Below are positions 9,118 to 18,927 of a DNA stretch of 64,000 nucleotides, piece by piece. The number at the start of each line of letters is the position of its first letter. The stretch's first letter is position 1. The translations under genes and the position numbers were made by a program. The notes under the pieces are model-generated. The model did no database searches, was not told the origin of the DNA, and saw nothing but the letters and a program-made list of their open reading frames with translations. This DNA comes from Roseibium sp. TrichSKD4 (GTDB lineage: Bacteria; Pseudomonadota; Alphaproteobacteria; Rhizobiales; Stappiaceae): the NCBI RefSeq assembly GCF_000148725.1, contig NZ_GL476310.1, forward strand, positions 429,542-493,541. The letters are read 5' to 3'.

Positions 9118-10001
9118 GGGCAGATCAGCGTCCCGGCGCCGCGGTCGGTGAACAGCTCCAGAAGGACGGCATGTTCGACCTTGCCATCCAGAATAACGAC
9201 GCCTTCAACCCCTCGGTTCAAGGCTTCGATGCAGGTCTCGACTTTGGGTATCATGCCGCCTGAGATAGTGCCGTCTTCAATCAACTCACGCGCCTTGGCG
9301 ACGGTCAGTTGTTTGATGAGTTTGCCGTCTTTGTCCAGAACGCCCGGAACATCGGTCAGAAATAAGAGTCGCGTGGCATTCAAGGAGCCGGCGATCGCCC
9401 CAGCAAAAGTATCCGCATTGATATTGTAGGTGTTGCCGTCTGGACCTGGTGCAACAGGGGCTATGACCGGGATAAGGTCTTCCTTCAGCACTAGCTTCAA
9501 TACAGTCGGGTTGACCTCAGCAGGTTCACCAACAAATCCAAGATCAACGACCTTTTCAATGTTGGAGTCCGGATCAACAACGGTCCTCTCCAACTTCTTG
9601 GCGGCGACCATGTTGCCATCCTTGCCGCACAAGCCGACGGCCCGGCCACCTTCGGAGTTGATCGAGTGGACAATCTCCTTGTTGATGGAACCTGCCAGAA
9701 CCATTTCGACAACCTCGATTGTCGATTTGTCGGTTACGCGAAGGCCTGCTCTGAATTCACTGTCAATGCCGAGCCGGGTCAGCATTTTGCCAATTTGCGG
9801 ACCACCGCCATGAACAACCACCGGATTGACTCCGGATTGGCGCAAAAGGGTGATGTCACGTGCAAAGGCCTCACCCAGAACCGGATCCCCCATGGCGTGG
9901 CCGCCGTATTTAACGACAACCATCTTGTTGTCATAGCGCTGCATGTAGGGCAGCGCCTGAGCAATGACATGGGCACGGCTGTGATGGTCTGGGATACTCA
10001 T
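9114..10001 (-). CDS. argB: Acetylglutamate kinase
   Basis: It phosphorylates N-acetyl-L-glutamate with ATP, the second step of arginine synthesis (cytoplasm). At 295 aa it has the normal length. The amino-acid kinase fold signatures are visible: VVKYGGHAM near residue 28, [14 protein letters not shown] near 62, AGSINKEIV, and [10 protein letters not shown] near the C-terminus (nucleotide/acetylglutamate loop). The N-terminal helix ([13 protein letters not shown]) is the extension seen in hexameric, arginine-inhibited ArgB proteins, so feedback inhibition by arginine is likely. It overlaps the HAD hydrolase gene. Confidence 0.95.
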   Translation of the reverse strand: MSIPDHHSRAHVIAQALPYMQRYDNKMVVVKYGGHAMGDPVLGEAFARDITLLRQSGVNPVVVHGGGPQIGKMLTRLGIDSEFRAGLRVTDKSTIEVVEMVLAGSINKEIVHSINSEGGRAVGLCGKDGNMVAAKKLERTVVDPDSNIEKVVDLGFVGEPAEVNPTVLKLVLKEDLIPVIAPVAPGPDGNTYNINADTFAGAIAGSLNATRLLFLTDVPGVLDKDGKLIKQLTVAKARELIEDGTISGGMIPKVETCIEALNRGVEGVVILDGKVEHAVLLELFTDRGAGTLICP

Positions 10002-10122
10002 TTCAAAACGGGCTCTTGGGGTGCGATCAGAAACTTTAAAGAAGCTCTATAGCCGGTTTGCGAAGAGACCACAAACCTTCCGCTGCTGACTTTTCCGATA
10101 TCGCTTTCAAGAGGAGTGTTAC

Positions 10123-12264
10123 TCAACCAAACAGAATGGTTTCCAATGCGTTGGCGGAAACTGCATCATCGACCTGATCCCTCAGATAAGTCCTGCCGCC
10201 AAGTGTTTTGACTTGCGTGTCATCCAAGTGTCCTTGGTAGCCGCTGACGCAGACTTCACATCCGAGCTGATGTGCAAAATTGACCAGAGCCCTGCCAAGT
10301 GACTGGCGTGTCGAGTGGTGGTCTAGCCTGTCGATCTGGGACAGATCCAGGTTCAGCTTTTTGATCCCCGCCGAAACGTAATGAAAGGGACTGACCATTA
10401 AGGAGCCATAGTCAACAAGCCCCAGTGCAACCCCTAACTCGGACAAATGTAGCAATTGCCGTTTGAGCGACACCGAATCGCGTCGCAGGCTTTCGGGCAA
10501 AATGTTCAGTTGAAGGTTGGAATAGCCCAAACCAGTTTCTGCCACGATCCTGGAGATGGTTTGCGACAGGTTTGGATCTTCGGCCTGTGCCGGATTAAGC
10601 GCAACAGAAACAAACTTCTGGGTGTCGAGCCTTTGGTTCCAATCAGCCATTTGGATGCAGGCACGTCGTATAAAGTTTGTGCCTATTTCCACGGCTTCAT
10701 CGGTTTGGGCCAATGTGAAGCGCAATGCACGCATATGCTGGGCCCCAATTTCGCCGCGCGCGCAGGTCAGGACAGCTTCCGCTCCAAGGAGCGTGTCGCC
10801 GTCCATGTCTCTGATTTCGAGGAATTTCAGGCCAATCTCGTTTGCCCGGTGGGCTTCTCCGATTGCCTGTCGAGCCGTTTCCTTGGCTTCCACTTTGCCG
10901 CGCATTTGGGGCGTGAAAAAATGAAAGCGGTTTCTCCCGGCTTTCTTTGCAGAATAAAGGGCCAGATCCGCATTGCCGAGCAGCTGCTCACCAGTCGCGC
11001 CATCTTCTGGCAGGACTGAAACTCCGATACTGCAGCCGAGGCGGATGCAGGTTCCATTGATCTCAAGCGGTTCATTCAGTGTCCTGATCAAAGCCTGTGC
11101 GCAGTCCTTGATGGCGACGCGGCGAAACAGGGCAGGGTCGATGATCGCAAACTCGTCGCCGCCTAAGCGCGCAATGGTCGCTTCTTCTGAAGGGATGGTT
11201 TTGAGCCTGCGGGCCACAACTTTCAGGATTTGATCCCCAAATGCGTGCCCGTAAGTGTCGTTCAGCATCTTGAACTTGTCGAGATCAAGATGAAACAGTG
11301 TGGCTCTGTCACCATGCTCCATCCAGTCGTCAAAAGTGCGTTTCAGTTGTTTTTTGAATGTTGTTCGATTGGCGAGGCCCGTTAAGGGATCGCGTTTGGC
11401 CTGAAAACGGATACGCTTTGTGTAAGCTTCCTCTTCGCTTACGTCCCGAGCAATACCGCGACAGCCGAGATAATCGCCGTTTGAAGTGAACACTGGTTCA
11501 CCTGACAGGCTAACCGTCTTCTTCCCAGTCCCAACGTCAACGCTTTGCCGCTCGTCCCGAAAAGGTACCCTGCTATCAATAAGGGTTTTGAAGCGCGCAG
11601 AGTAAGCGGGATTGTGAAGCGCATGGGTCAGCAGGTCTTCGCTCGTTGAGGGGGGGCGTTTCGAACAATGGTGAATTACCGTCCGGCCGTCGGCATTCCG
11701 CTCCCATGTCCAGTCTGCGGCAATATTCAAAAAAGCCTTGGTATGGGCATAAGCAATTTGCGGGGCCAACAGAGCTTGCAGTGTCTGAACGAACCCATTC
11801 GTTTGGGTCTTTCGAGAGAGCAGCAATCGTTGCCATTGTGTGTTTTCAAAAAGCAGGACCAGAACGCCAAGCGCTTTACCCGTTATGCCGATAAGCGGAA
11901 AGGCAGAGGCTGCAGAGCAGTGGGGCGGGAGAAGGTGACTTTCCTGGGTCCTGCTTCCGGCCAATGGTGCTGAAATATGATGAGGCTGTTCAGTATGATG
12001 AACAATGCGGGTGAGGCTTGAAACGCAGTCAGTATGCGATTTTTGAGGGGTTACCCCCACATTGATCGGCGCGCGATTATCTGCAGCACTTAAATAAGCG
12101 GCACAGGCACCTGATGATTGACACGCTTCGCTGACTATAAAGCGAAGAGCATCTCTATTCGGTTCAGCATTGCGAGGTGCTGGTGCATTTTTGTTCTTAT
12201 TTCCTGGCGTCGCTTCCATAGGGTCGTCAGGGGCGAATGCGCGCGTCTCGCAGTTCGCGGTCAT
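10123..12264 (-). CDS. GAF-PAS-GGDEF protein with a degenerate EAL domain
   Basis: This 713-residue signalling protein has a GAF-like region at about 40-165, a PAS-like region at 175-280, GGDEF at about 285-445 and an EAL-like domain at about 455-713. The GGDEF signature is intact (RLGGDEF, residues 366-372), with the preceding RDPLTGLANR and DLDKFKMLND. The protein may therefore make cyclic di-GMP. No RxxD inhibitory site is seen just before it. The EAL-like domain keeps AEAVLT and LNILPES. However, the DDFG loop reads VDYGSL, the KID motif reads KKLNLD, and the QGY motif is lost, so phosphodiesterase activity is unlikely. There is no transmembrane segment. It separates argB from yihA. Confidence 0.85.
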   Translation of the reverse strand: MTANCETRAFAPDDPMEATPGNKNKNAPAPRNAEPNRDALRFIVSEACQSSGACAAYLSAADNRAPINVGVTPQKSHTDCVSSLTRIVHHTEQPHHISAPLAGSRTQESHLLPPHCSAASAFPLIGITGKALGVLVLLFENTQWQRLLLSRKTQTNGFVQTLQALLAPQIAYAHTKAFLNIAADWTWERNADGRTVIHHCSKRPPSTSEDLLTHALHNPAYSARFKTLIDSRVPFRDERQSVDVGTGKKTVSLSGEPVFTSNGDYLGCRGIARDVSEEEAYTKRIRFQAKRDPLTGLANRTTFKKQLKRTFDDWMEHGDRATLFHLDLDKFKMLNDTYGHAFGDQILKVVARRLKTIPSEEATIARLGGDEFAIIDPALFRRVAIKDCAQALIRTLNEPLEINGTCIRLGCSIGVSVLPEDGATGEQLLGNADLALYSAKKAGRNRFHFFTPQMRGKVEAKETARQAIGEAHRANEIGLKFLEIRDMDGDTLLGAEAVLTCARGEIGAQHMRALRFTLAQTDEAVEIGTNFIRRACIQMADWNQRLDTQKFVSVALNPAQAEDPNLSQTISRIVAETGLGYSNLQLNILPESLRRDSVSLKRQLLHLSELGVALGLVDYGSLMVSPFHYVSAGIKKLNLDLSQIDRLDHHSTRQSLGRALVNFAHQLGCEVCVSGYQGHLDDTQVKTLGGRTYLRDQVDDAVSANALETILFG

Positions 12265-12341
12265 GATTTTTGCCTCAACTTCTAAAAAATTGCCTTTTCA
12301 GGCATTGTAAAAAATTACAATTAGAAGCTGCGTAAAAAAGA

Positions 12342-12989
12342 TTAACTAATCGTAAAGCGAGAGATCTCTGCTTTCAAAAGATCGATGCACAGATCCTTTT
12401 CAGAGGATGTGGCGATAATTTCGGGATAAGCGGCTATACGTTTGGCAAGTGCCGTTTGTGTGTCCGTGAGCAGTTTGGCGAGCTGAGGCTTCTTGATCTT
12501 GTCGGATTTGGTGAGAACGACCTGATAGACAACAGCGGCTTTGTCCAGAAGGTCCATTGTCTCCAGATCATTTTTCTTCAATCCGTGACGGCTGTCGATA
12601 AGAAGGAACACACGCCGAAGGTTTGGTCGACCCCTAAGGTATGAAAAGACCAGCTTCGTCCATGCATCAACAAGGCCTTTGGGGGCTTGCGCGTAGCCAT
12701 ACCCGGGCATGTCAACAATCGTGATGGGCGTGTCGGGCGCATGGAAGAAGTTCAGCATCTGAGTCCGGCCCGGCGTGCTTGACGTCCGAGCCAGCCCCTT
12801 GCGGCCGGTCAAAGCGTTGATCAAACTGGATTTGCCGACATTCGAGCGTCCTGCAAATGCAATTTCCGTATCTGCCGATTCTGGCAGGTTGACCATTTCT
12901 GTAACGCTGGTCTGAAAAGTCCAGGGCCGGGCGAACAGCAAGCGTCCGCGTTCCAGCTCTTCCGGTGAATATGTTTCATCTTCGCTCAT
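12342..12989 (-). CDS. yihA: Ribosome biogenesis GTP-binding protein YihA/YsxC (EngB)
   Basis: This essential-type TRAFAC GTPase is involved in large ribosomal subunit assembly. The G motifs are complete: G1 GRSNVGKSS (about residues 47-55), G2 TPGRT, G3 DMPGYG, G4 TKSDK and G5 TSS. At 215 aa it has the usual length. In related genomes it follows yidC directly. Here an acetyltransferase gene (13035-13679) has come between, and a 45-base gap separates it from yihA. Confidence 0.94.
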   Translation of the reverse strand: MSEDETYSPEELERGRLLFARPWTFQTSVTEMVNLPESADTEIAFAGRSNVGKSSLINALTGRKGLARTSSTPGRTQMLNFFHAPDTPITIVDMPGYGYAQAPKGLVDAWTKLVFSYLRGRPNLRRVFLLIDSRHGLKKNDLETMDLLDKAAVVYQVVLTKSDKIKKPQLAKLLTDTQTALAKRIAAYPEIIATSSEKDLCIDLLKAEISRFTIS

Positions 12990-13034
12990 AGGCGCGTTCT
13001 ACATCGGCTTTGGCAGTGCGTCGAGCATTTACAC

Positions 13035-13679
13035 TCACACAACCGAAGCCTTTTCCAGCGCTGTTAGATCTGCACCGCGTATAGCGTCGAGGTTTTGCGT
13101 GATTTTTTCAGTTGGCCAGTCCCACCAAGCGATCTCAAGCAGGCGGTCAATGGTGTGTTGTTCAAAGCGGAGGCGCACCACTTTGCCGGGGTTCCCCACA
13201 ACAACTGCATAGGGTGGGACGTTTTTGGAAGCCATCGCATTGGCTCCTATGATTGCGCCACATCCAATCTCAACACCCGGTAGAATAGTGGAGTTCGTAC
13301 CAAACCAAACGTCGTTGCCAACGACGGTATCTCCGCGGATATGATCGAAGATTATTCGCTCATCAAATCCCTCTCTCCAAGTTTCGCCGAAGATGTGGAA
13401 CGGGTAGGTTGAAAAGCCGGTCATGGCATGATTGGCCCCGCTCATGATGAACGTTGTGCCTTGAGCAAGGGCACAGAATTTGCCGATCACCAATTTGTCG
13501 CCAATGAAATCAAAGTGATAACGAACATTTTGATCCTCAAATGCAGTCGGATCAATCAGGTCGTTGTAATAGGTGTAGTCACCCACCTCGATGTTAGCGC
13601 GGGAGATAACGTTTTTCAGGAAAACCGTGTGCGGTTCGCCGTTAAAGGGAAACCGGAGTTCGGGAGAAAGAGCAGGCAT
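13035..13679 (-). CDS. CatB-like hexapeptide acetyltransferase
   Basis: The 214-residue protein is a left-handed beta-helix acyltransferase of the xenobiotic acetyltransferase group (CatB/Vat-like). It shows GDYTYYNDL near the start, IGKFCALAQGTTFIMSGANHAM (the catalytic-type His in SGANH), the GDTVVGNDVWFGTNSTILPGVEIGCGAIIGANAMA repeats, and the tail VVGNPGKVVRLRF. The family uses acetyl-CoA. The acceptor is unknown, and many chromosomal members are not drug resistance genes. It appears inserted between yidC and yihA. Confidence 0.85.
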   Translation of the reverse strand: MPALSPELRFPFNGEPHTVFLKNVISRANIEVGDYTYYNDLIDPTAFEDQNVRYHFDFIGDKLVIGKFCALAQGTTFIMSGANHAMTGFSTYPFHIFGETWREGFDERIIFDHIRGDTVVGNDVWFGTNSTILPGVEIGCGAIIGANAMASKNVPPYAVVVGNPGKVVRLRFEQHTIDRLLEIAWWDWPTEKITQNLDAIRGADLTALEKASVV

Positions 13680-13805
13680 ATGGACACCATTAAAAGCAAG
13701 AACAAGGGAATGGGGAAGCGTCTAAAACGCGTGTGATCTCCCATTGGGCACGTCGCCTTGTTGGAAAGATCCTGCTTCAGTGGTTCATATCACCTGCTCC
13801 AAAAT

Positions 13806-13835
13806 GAAAAAGAGGCCCACTGGGTAGCGGGCCTC
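13806..13835 (-). terminator. Rho-independent terminator after yidC
   Basis: GAGGCCC (13812-13818) pairs with GGGCCTC (13829-13835). Read on the minus strand the stem is followed by TTTTTCATTTT. It lies 28 bases after the yidC stop and closes the rpmH-rnpA-yidC operon. Confidence 0.85.
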
Positions 13836-13862
13836 CTTTGAAGTTTCAACTGAAAAGAGCAA

Positions 13863-15674
13863 TTACTTCTCTTCTTCCGCCTTGGCCGGTTTTCGTTTGA
13901 ACGTCGACTTCAGATTGTCGAACAGTTCCACCTTCACACCCTGGCGGCTCATAATGACCCACTGCTGCGCGATAGAGAGGAAGTTGTTCCACGCCCAGTA
14001 GATCACGAGGCCTGCCGGGAAAGATGCCAGCATGAACGTAAAGATGATCGGCATCCAGGTGAAAATCATCTGCTGCGTTGGGTCCGGTGGAGCCGGGTTC
14101 ATCTTCATCTGGACAAACATGGTGATGCCCATGAGAAGCGGCCAAATGCCAACCGTCAGGAGCTGCGGCGGATCCCAAGGGATCATGCCGAACAGATTGA
14201 AAATGGTTGTTGGGTCCGGCGCGGACAAATCCTGAATCCAGCCAAAGAACGGCGCATGCCGCATTTCAATGGTGACGAACAGAACTTTATAGAGGGCGAA
14301 GAACACCGGGATCTGGATCAGGATCGGCAAGCAGCCGGCCAGCGGGTTGATCTTCTCTTTCTTGTAAAGTTCCATCAAGGCTTGCTGCTGCTTTGCCTTG
14401 TCGTCGCCATAGCGGTCTCGGATTTCCTGCATCTGAGGCTGAACAAGCTTCATCTTGCTCATTGAGACGTAGGATTTGTTCGCCAACGGGAAGAAGACAA
14501 GCTTGATCGCAACGGTGACCAGCAAGATCGCGACACCGAAATTGCCGAACATCATGAAGAGCCAGTCGATCGCAAAGAACATCGGCTTGGTGAGGAAGTA
14601 GAACCAACCCCAGTCAATCAACAGCTCGAACTGTTCGATATTCAGCGTCGCTTCGTAGGAATCCAGTAGCTTGGTTTCTTTGGCACCAGCAAAAAGGTAC
14701 GAATTGGCTTCGGATGTCGAACCGGCAGCAATAACAACAGCGCTTCCAAGGAAGTCAGCCTGGTAGTTGTCGGTCACATTCGAATGAGTAAAGCTCGGCT
14801 GGAATGTCTGGCCAGGCTCCGGAACCAGCGTTGCCGCCCAATACTTGTCAGTGATGCCAAGCCAGCCGCGGTCCACCTTGCCGGGACGATCAACACCAGT
14901 TTCGGCCAGATCGTCATAGTCAACTTCCTTCAGACCTTCTTCACCGAAGACACCAAGCAGGCCCTCGTGCAGAATGTAGAAATTGGTTGTCTCTGGTTGT
15001 CCGGTGCGGGCCAAAAGACCGTATGGGTAAAGCGTGACTGCTTCAGAACCGGAGTTTTCAACGGACTGTGTGACGGAGAACATGTAGTTCTCGTCGATAG
15101 AGAATGTCCGCTTGAACGTCAGGCCTCCGCCATTGTCGAAGGTAAGGGTAAGCGGTGTATTTGGTGTCAGCTGCGCGCCTGCAGGGGCTGACCAGACCGT
15201 GTCTGCGCCGGGAAGGGCAACGTCTGCACCTGGATCACTGACCCATCCGTAATCAGCGTAAAATGGCTCGGGGCTGCCTTTGGGTGAAAACAGAACCACC
15301 GTCGGGCTGCTCTTGTCGACAGTCTCATGATAATCCTTCAAACGGATATCATCGATCCGCCCGCCGACCAGATTGACCGAGCCAGAAAGACGCGGCGTGT
15401 CAAGCGTGACGCGTTCGCTGGCGGCAATTGCCTGCTCTCTTGTTTGAAACTGTTCCTGTCCGGATGCCGATGGTGCGCCGGTTGTAGCTGCACCCGGTGC
15501 ATTTTGTGCTGAAGGGCGTTGGGGATCAGATTGCGCCTGCTCTGCAGCCTGCTGCGCTTGCAACGCTGCCTGCTGTTTCTCAAGCTGAGGTTGGGCAACA
15601 AAATACTGCCATGCCAGCAAAACAGCGAGGGACAGGGCAATCGCAAGAAGTGTGTTGCGGTTTTCGGAGAACAA
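13863..15674 (-). CDS. yidC: Membrane protein insertase YidC
   Basis: YidC inserts and folds inner-membrane proteins, alone or with SecYEG. At 603 aa it has the long Gram-negative form. It has an N-terminal transmembrane helix (about residues 6-24), a low-complexity Gln/Ala linker, a large periplasmic beta domain (about 75-350) and the conserved five-helix core from about 365. The core shows [19 protein letters not shown], the cytoplasmic helical hairpin ([37 protein letters not shown]) and the hydrophilic-groove arginine-bearing second core helix region. The C-terminus is basic, as expected for ribosome contact. It lies 6 bases after rnpA. Confidence 0.96.
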   Translation of the reverse strand: MFSENRNTLLAIALSLAVLLAWQYFVAQPQLEKQQAALQAQQAAEQAQSDPQRPSAQNAPGAATTGAPSASGQEQFQTREQAIAASERVTLDTPRLSGSVNLVGGRIDDIRLKDYHETVDKSSPTVVLFSPKGSPEPFYADYGWVSDPGADVALPGADTVWSAPAGAQLTPNTPLTLTFDNGGGLTFKRTFSIDENYMFSVTQSVENSGSEAVTLYPYGLLARTGQPETTNFYILHEGLLGVFGEEGLKEVDYDDLAETGVDRPGKVDRGWLGITDKYWAATLVPEPGQTFQPSFTHSNVTDNYQADFLGSAVVIAAGSTSEANSYLFAGAKETKLLDSYEATLNIEQFELLIDWGWFYFLTKPMFFAIDWLFMMFGNFGVAILLVTVAIKLVFFPLANKSYVSMSKMKLVQPQMQEIRDRYGDDKAKQQQALMELYKKEKINPLAGCLPILIQIPVFFALYKVLFVTIEMRHAPFFGWIQDLSAPDPTTIFNLFGMIPWDPPQLLTVGIWPLLMGITMFVQMKMNPAPPDPTQQMIFTWMPIIFTFMLASFPAGLVIYWAWNNFLSIAQQWVIMSRQGVKVELFDNLKSTFKRKPAKAEEEK

Positions 15675-15680
15675 CGGAAC

Positions 15681-16076
15681 TTACCTCTGCTTCTTGCTCG
15701 ATTGGGACCGTGATGTACGCTTTTGCGGCCGTCTTGGCCCGCGGGGCGTGCGCGGATCGAGCACCTGCACAAGACCTGACTTAAGGTCTGCGATCATTTT
15801 GGGGAAGGGGGCTGTCAGGGCATCCTGACGAGCAACAATGACGAAATCGGCCTCTGTTGGGACTTCTTTGGGATCAAGCGCTGCAACAACCGCCCTTAAA
15901 CGACGCTTGATGCGGCTGCGAACCACCGAGTTCCCTGTTTTCTTCGTGACCGTGTATCCGACACGCGATTGGGCGGCTCCCTTCCGCGCCAACCCTTGAA
16001 TCAAAAAAGCGCGCCGTCCAATGCGACCTCCCTTGGAGACCGCGAGGAATTCGGCGCGCTTTCTTAAAGTTTCCAT
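15681..16076 (-). CDS. rnpA: Ribonuclease P protein component
   Basis: This is the protein subunit of RNase P, which helps the RNA subunit bind and process the 5' ends of tRNA precursors. At 131 aa it has a basic N-terminal half (LRKRAEFLAVSKGGRIGRR). The RNR motif region is present as GNSVVRSRIKRRLRAVV, and the fold continues with ADFVIVARQDALTAPF. The C-terminal 25 residues are Pro/Arg/Lys rich and probably disordered. It lies between rpmH and yidC, the classical order. Confidence 0.94.
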   Translation of the reverse strand: METLRKRAEFLAVSKGGRIGRRAFLIQGLARKGAAQSRVGYTVTKKTGNSVVRSRIKRRLRAVVAALDPKEVPTEADFVIVARQDALTAPFPKMIADLKSGLVQVLDPRTPRGPRRPQKRTSRSQSSKKQR

Positions 16077-16139
16077 TGCGGCTGCATTTCCGTGCTGCGG
16101 GTAGCAAGCAAAACCGGCTGCGCCGCAATCGGTTGCCGA

Positions 16140-16274
16140 TTAGGCGCTCAAACGCTTCCGGCCTTTGGCGCGGCGGCGAGCCAGAACTTGACGTCCGTTC
16201 TTGGTTGCCATGCGCGTGCGAAAGCCGTGGCGGCGCTTGCGGACAAGACGGCTCGGTTGGTACGTACGCTTCAT
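16140..16274 (-). CDS. rpmH: 50S ribosomal protein L34
   Basis: This 44-codon gene encodes [20 protein letters not shown] followed by [20 protein letters not shown] and RLSA, a textbook L34. It starts at the ATG 16272-16274 and ends with TAA at 16140-16142, 63 bases before rnpA. The three genes rpmH, rnpA and yidC form one operon on the minus strand. No good Shine-Dalgarno sequence lies directly before the ATG. Instead a hairpin (16283-16301) sits 8 bases upstream. Confidence 0.96.
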   Translation of the reverse strand: MKRTYQPSRLVRKRRHGFRTRMATKNGRQVLARRRAKGRKRLSA

Positions 16275-16603
16275 TGTTCTACCCGCGTGCCAAACACGCG
16301 GCCCTTTTTGTCATAAACATGTTTGGAGAAAGCACCCGAGCCCCAATAAGGAGCGGTCCGAAAAGACCTGCGTCGATCGGATGCGAGTTCCAGTCGTGCG
16401 CGCTTATACGGGGCGTGCGCTTTCAAGTCAACGCACACAACGCAAAAACCGACGTTAAAGTGCCGTTCACGGGACAGTGAAGAACTGGCAAGGTGTCATA
16501 ACTTGTCAGTGATCCAGCCTTTGCACACGAGAAATTCATGTACATCTGAAATCGTGGACAATGCCAAGGGGCGAGTGCAACGCAAATACGGGGCTTCTTC
16601 GTT
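16275..16603. promoter_or_regulatory. Divergent intergenic region upstream of rpmH and the TVP38-like gene
   Basis: These 329 bases hold no gene that I can support. They must contain the rpmH operon promoter (minus) and the promoter of the TVP38-like gene (plus). A hairpin CCGCGTG (16283-16289)/CACGCGG (16295-16301) lies just ahead of rpmH. In plus orientation it is followed by TTTTT, so it could stop transcription from the left. In the rpmH mRNA leader it sits next to the start codon and could affect translation. The exact promoters could not be fixed. Confidence 0.5.
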
Positions 16604-17419
16604 ATGACAATCGACAAGAATGTCGGCTTGAAAGAAACCGAGCGAACTATGGAAGTGACTGAAAAAACCTCCACTCAAGAGGGAAAGTCTGGCTCCTTTC
16701 TGAAAGCGTGGGGACCTCTCGCTCTTCTCGTCGCCGTTATGGGGTTCGGGTTTAGTCAAGGGTGGCACGAGGTCCTGTCTCTTTCCACGCTGATTCAGGA
16801 GCGGCAAAGCCTTATTTCCTCCGTGGAAAATAATTTTCTGCTCAGCCTTGGACTGTTCGCATGGATTTATGTCTGTGCAGTTGCTCTCAGTTTTCCTGGC
16901 GCGTCCCTTCTAACGATTTCGGGCGGCTTTTTGTTCGGCTGGATCGTTGGCGGGGCAGTCACAGTGCTTGCGGCCAGCCTTGGCGCGACAATTGTTTTCC
17001 TTATTGCTCGCTCGTCTTTTGGCGAATTTCTTACGCAGAAGGCTGGCCCATTTGTTGAGCGCCTGTCCGAAGGGTTTCGCTCCAATGCGTTCCACTATCT
17101 CTTGTTCCTGCGCCTGACGCCGGTTTTTCCATTCTGGTTGGTCAACATCGCGCCTGCCTTGTTCAAAGTGCCCTTGGGAACCTATGCTGTTTCAACTGCG
17201 CTGGGCATTCTGCCGGGAACGTTTGCCTTTGCCTTCATTGGCGCGGGTCTCGACAGCGTTATTGAGGCGCAGGAAGCAGCCAATCCCGGTTGCGCAGCAG
17301 ATGGGACATGCTCGGTGGAGATCAGTGCATTGGTGACACCGGAATTGTTGGCCGCGTTTTTCGTTCTGGGAATCGCCAGTTTGATTCCGGTTGCAATCAA
17401 ACGCCTTCGTTCCGCCTGA
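16604..17419 (+). CDS. TVP38/TMEM64 (SNARE-associated/DedA-like) membrane protein
   Basis: The 271-residue inner-membrane protein has the TVP38/TMEM64 domain. One N-terminal helix (about 37-55) is followed by a core with SFPGASLLTISGGFLFGWIVG (about 100-120), the FLIARSSFGEF stretch and FLRLTPVFPFWLVNIAPAL (reentrant region, about 167-185), and a last helix at about 243-262. Family members are implicated in lipid scrambling or envelope homeostasis. The role here is unknown. ATG at 16649 (MEVTEK) is an alternative start. The FAD oxidoreductase gene follows after 26 bases, a pairing seen in other bacteria, so the two may work together. Confidence 0.85.
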   Translation: MTIDKNVGLKETERTMEVTEKTSTQEGKSGSFLKAWGPLALLVAVMGFGFSQGWHEVLSLSTLIQERQSLISSVENNFLLSLGLFAWIYVCAVALSFPGASLLTISGGFLFGWIVGGAVTVLAASLGATIVFLIARSSFGEFLTQKAGPFVERLSEGFRSNAFHYLLFLRLTPVFPFWLVNIAPALFKVPLGTYAVSTALGILPGTFAFAFIGAGLDSVIEAQEAANPGCAADGTCSVEISALVTPELLAAFFVLGIASLIPVAIKRLRSA

Positions 17420-17445
17420 TCCTGAACGCTTACTCCTGAAAACCG

Positions 17446-18888
17446 ATGGGACCGAAAATGACAGTTCAACTGACGCCGGATATTTGTGTCATCGGGGCAG
17501 GCTCAGGTGGCCTTTCCGTTGCTGCTGCAGCCGCCGCTTTTAGTGTGGATGTGGTGCTGCTTGAAAGGGCGGAAATGGGCGGGGATTGCCTCAATACCGG
17601 CTGTGTACCCTCCAAATCCCTACTATCCGCCGCGAAAGCAGCCTATTCGGTTGGTCAGGCTGGAGCATTCGGAATTGATGCAAAGATAGACGGTATCAAC
17701 TTTGCCAAGGCCAACGACCATGTTCATAACGTGATCGCAGCCATTGCCCCTCATGATTCCGTGGAGCGGTTCGAAGGGCTGGGTGTTCGGGTGATCAAGT
17801 CTCACGGTTCATTCGTCTCCGCCGACTGTGTCGTTACCGAAGGCTATGAGATCCGGGCGCGCCGATTTATTGTCGCAACTGGGTCAAAGGCTGCCGTGCC
17901 TCCGATAAAGGGTTTGGAGAGCGTCCCCTACCTGACCAATGAAACGATTTTCGATTTGCGCGAGGCTCCCGAGCACCTCCTCATCATCGGCGGTGGCCCT
18001 ATTGGATTGGAAATGGCGCAGGCTCATAGGCGGCTTGGTAGCAAGGTCACGGTCGTCGAGGGGCAAAAAGCTCTTGGTCGAGATGATCCAGAACTGGCTG
18101 CAATCGTCCTGGATCAATTGCGCGGGGAAGGCATCACAATTGAAGAGCAGGCCACTGTTTCCGAGGTTGAGGCCGATGGCAGCGACATAACAGTGCGTTG
18201 GACGGGCAGTGACGGCACAGCTGGCGAGGTATCGGGTAGTCATCTTCTTTTGGCTGTTGGGCGCAGCCCAAATGTCGACGGTATGGGGCTGGCTGAGGCC
18301 GGGATCGAATATGATCGCAAAGGCATCAAGGTCGGGGCGGATCTGAGGACAAGCAACCGAAAAGTCTATGCAATCGGCGATGTGACGGGAGGTCTTCAGT
18401 TTACTCACGTGGCCGGTTATCATGCCTCACTTGTGGTGCGCTCTATCCTGTTTCGCCTTCCTGCCAAGGGAAACAGGGATGTCATTCCCTGGGTTACTTA
18501 TACGTCCCCTGAATTGGGTCATGTGGGCTTGAGGGAACCAGATGCCAGACACCGCTATGGCGACAAGGTAAAGGTTCTGGAAGCTGCCTACTCTGGCAAT
18601 GATCGGGCTCTCGCGGAGGCGCAGGGCAAAGGCAAGTTGAAACTGATTGTCGGCCCTAAGGGAAAGCTGCTGGGCGCTGATATCGTCGGTCCTCAGGCTG
18701 GGGAGATCATCAATCTCTTATCTCTGGCGATTTCTAAAAAGATGTCCATGAAGGACCTTGCTGGATTTATACCCCCGTATCCGACACTGGGTGAGCTGGT
18801 GCGCCGTGCTGCAATCACCTATTATGCTGATTTGCCGAAGAAAAACTGGCTCCGGCAAGTTCTTGCCCTGTTGCGCAAGTTTGGGTGA
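17446..18888 (+). CDS. MerA-like FAD-dependent pyridine nucleotide-disulfide oxidoreductase
   Basis: The 480-residue class I disulfide reductase has the FAD motif GAGSGG near residue 17, the redox-active pair GGDCLNTGCVPSK (about residues 45-57), a second Rossmann motif GGGPIGLE near 184 and the C-terminal FAD motif YAIGDVTGG near 310. The interface domain ends in PYPTLGELV. The catalytic His of the His-Glu pair in lipoamide dehydrogenase and glutathione reductase is Tyr here, as in mercuric reductase. No NmerA domain and no C-terminal vicinal cysteines are present, so mercury reduction is not implied. ATG 17458 is an alternative start. The substrate is unknown. The gene is probably co-transcribed with the TVP38-like gene. 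Confidence 0.85.
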   Translation: MGPKMTVQLTPDICVIGAGSGGLSVAAAAAAFSVDVVLLERAEMGGDCLNTGCVPSKSLLSAAKAAYSVGQAGAFGIDAKIDGINFAKANDHVHNVIAAIAPHDSVERFEGLGVRVIKSHGSFVSADCVVTEGYEIRARRFIVATGSKAAVPPIKGLESVPYLTNETIFDLREAPEHLLIIGGGPIGLEMAQAHRRLGSKVTVVEGQKALGRDDPELAAIVLDQLRGEGITIEEQATVSEVEADGSDITVRWTGSDGTAGEVSGSHLLLAVGRSPNVDGMGLAEAGIEYDRKGIKVGADLRTSNRKVYAIGDVTGGLQFTHVAGYHASLVVRSILFRLPAKGNRDVIPWVTYTSPELGHVGLREPDARHRYGDKVKVLEAAYSGNDRALAEAQGKGKLKLIVGPKGKLLGADIVGPQAGEIINLLSLAISKKMSMKDLAGFIPPYPTLGELVRRAAITYYADLPKKNWLRQVLALLRKFG

Positions 18889-18927
18889 GACTGGCAATCG
18901 CCACAGCGATAACGGGAACGGCTGCGC

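Noticed and set aside
17446-18888. Mercuric reductase (merA)
   Set aside because: No N-terminal metal-binding domain, no C-terminal cysteine pair and no mer genes nearby. Only the Tyr substitution is shared.
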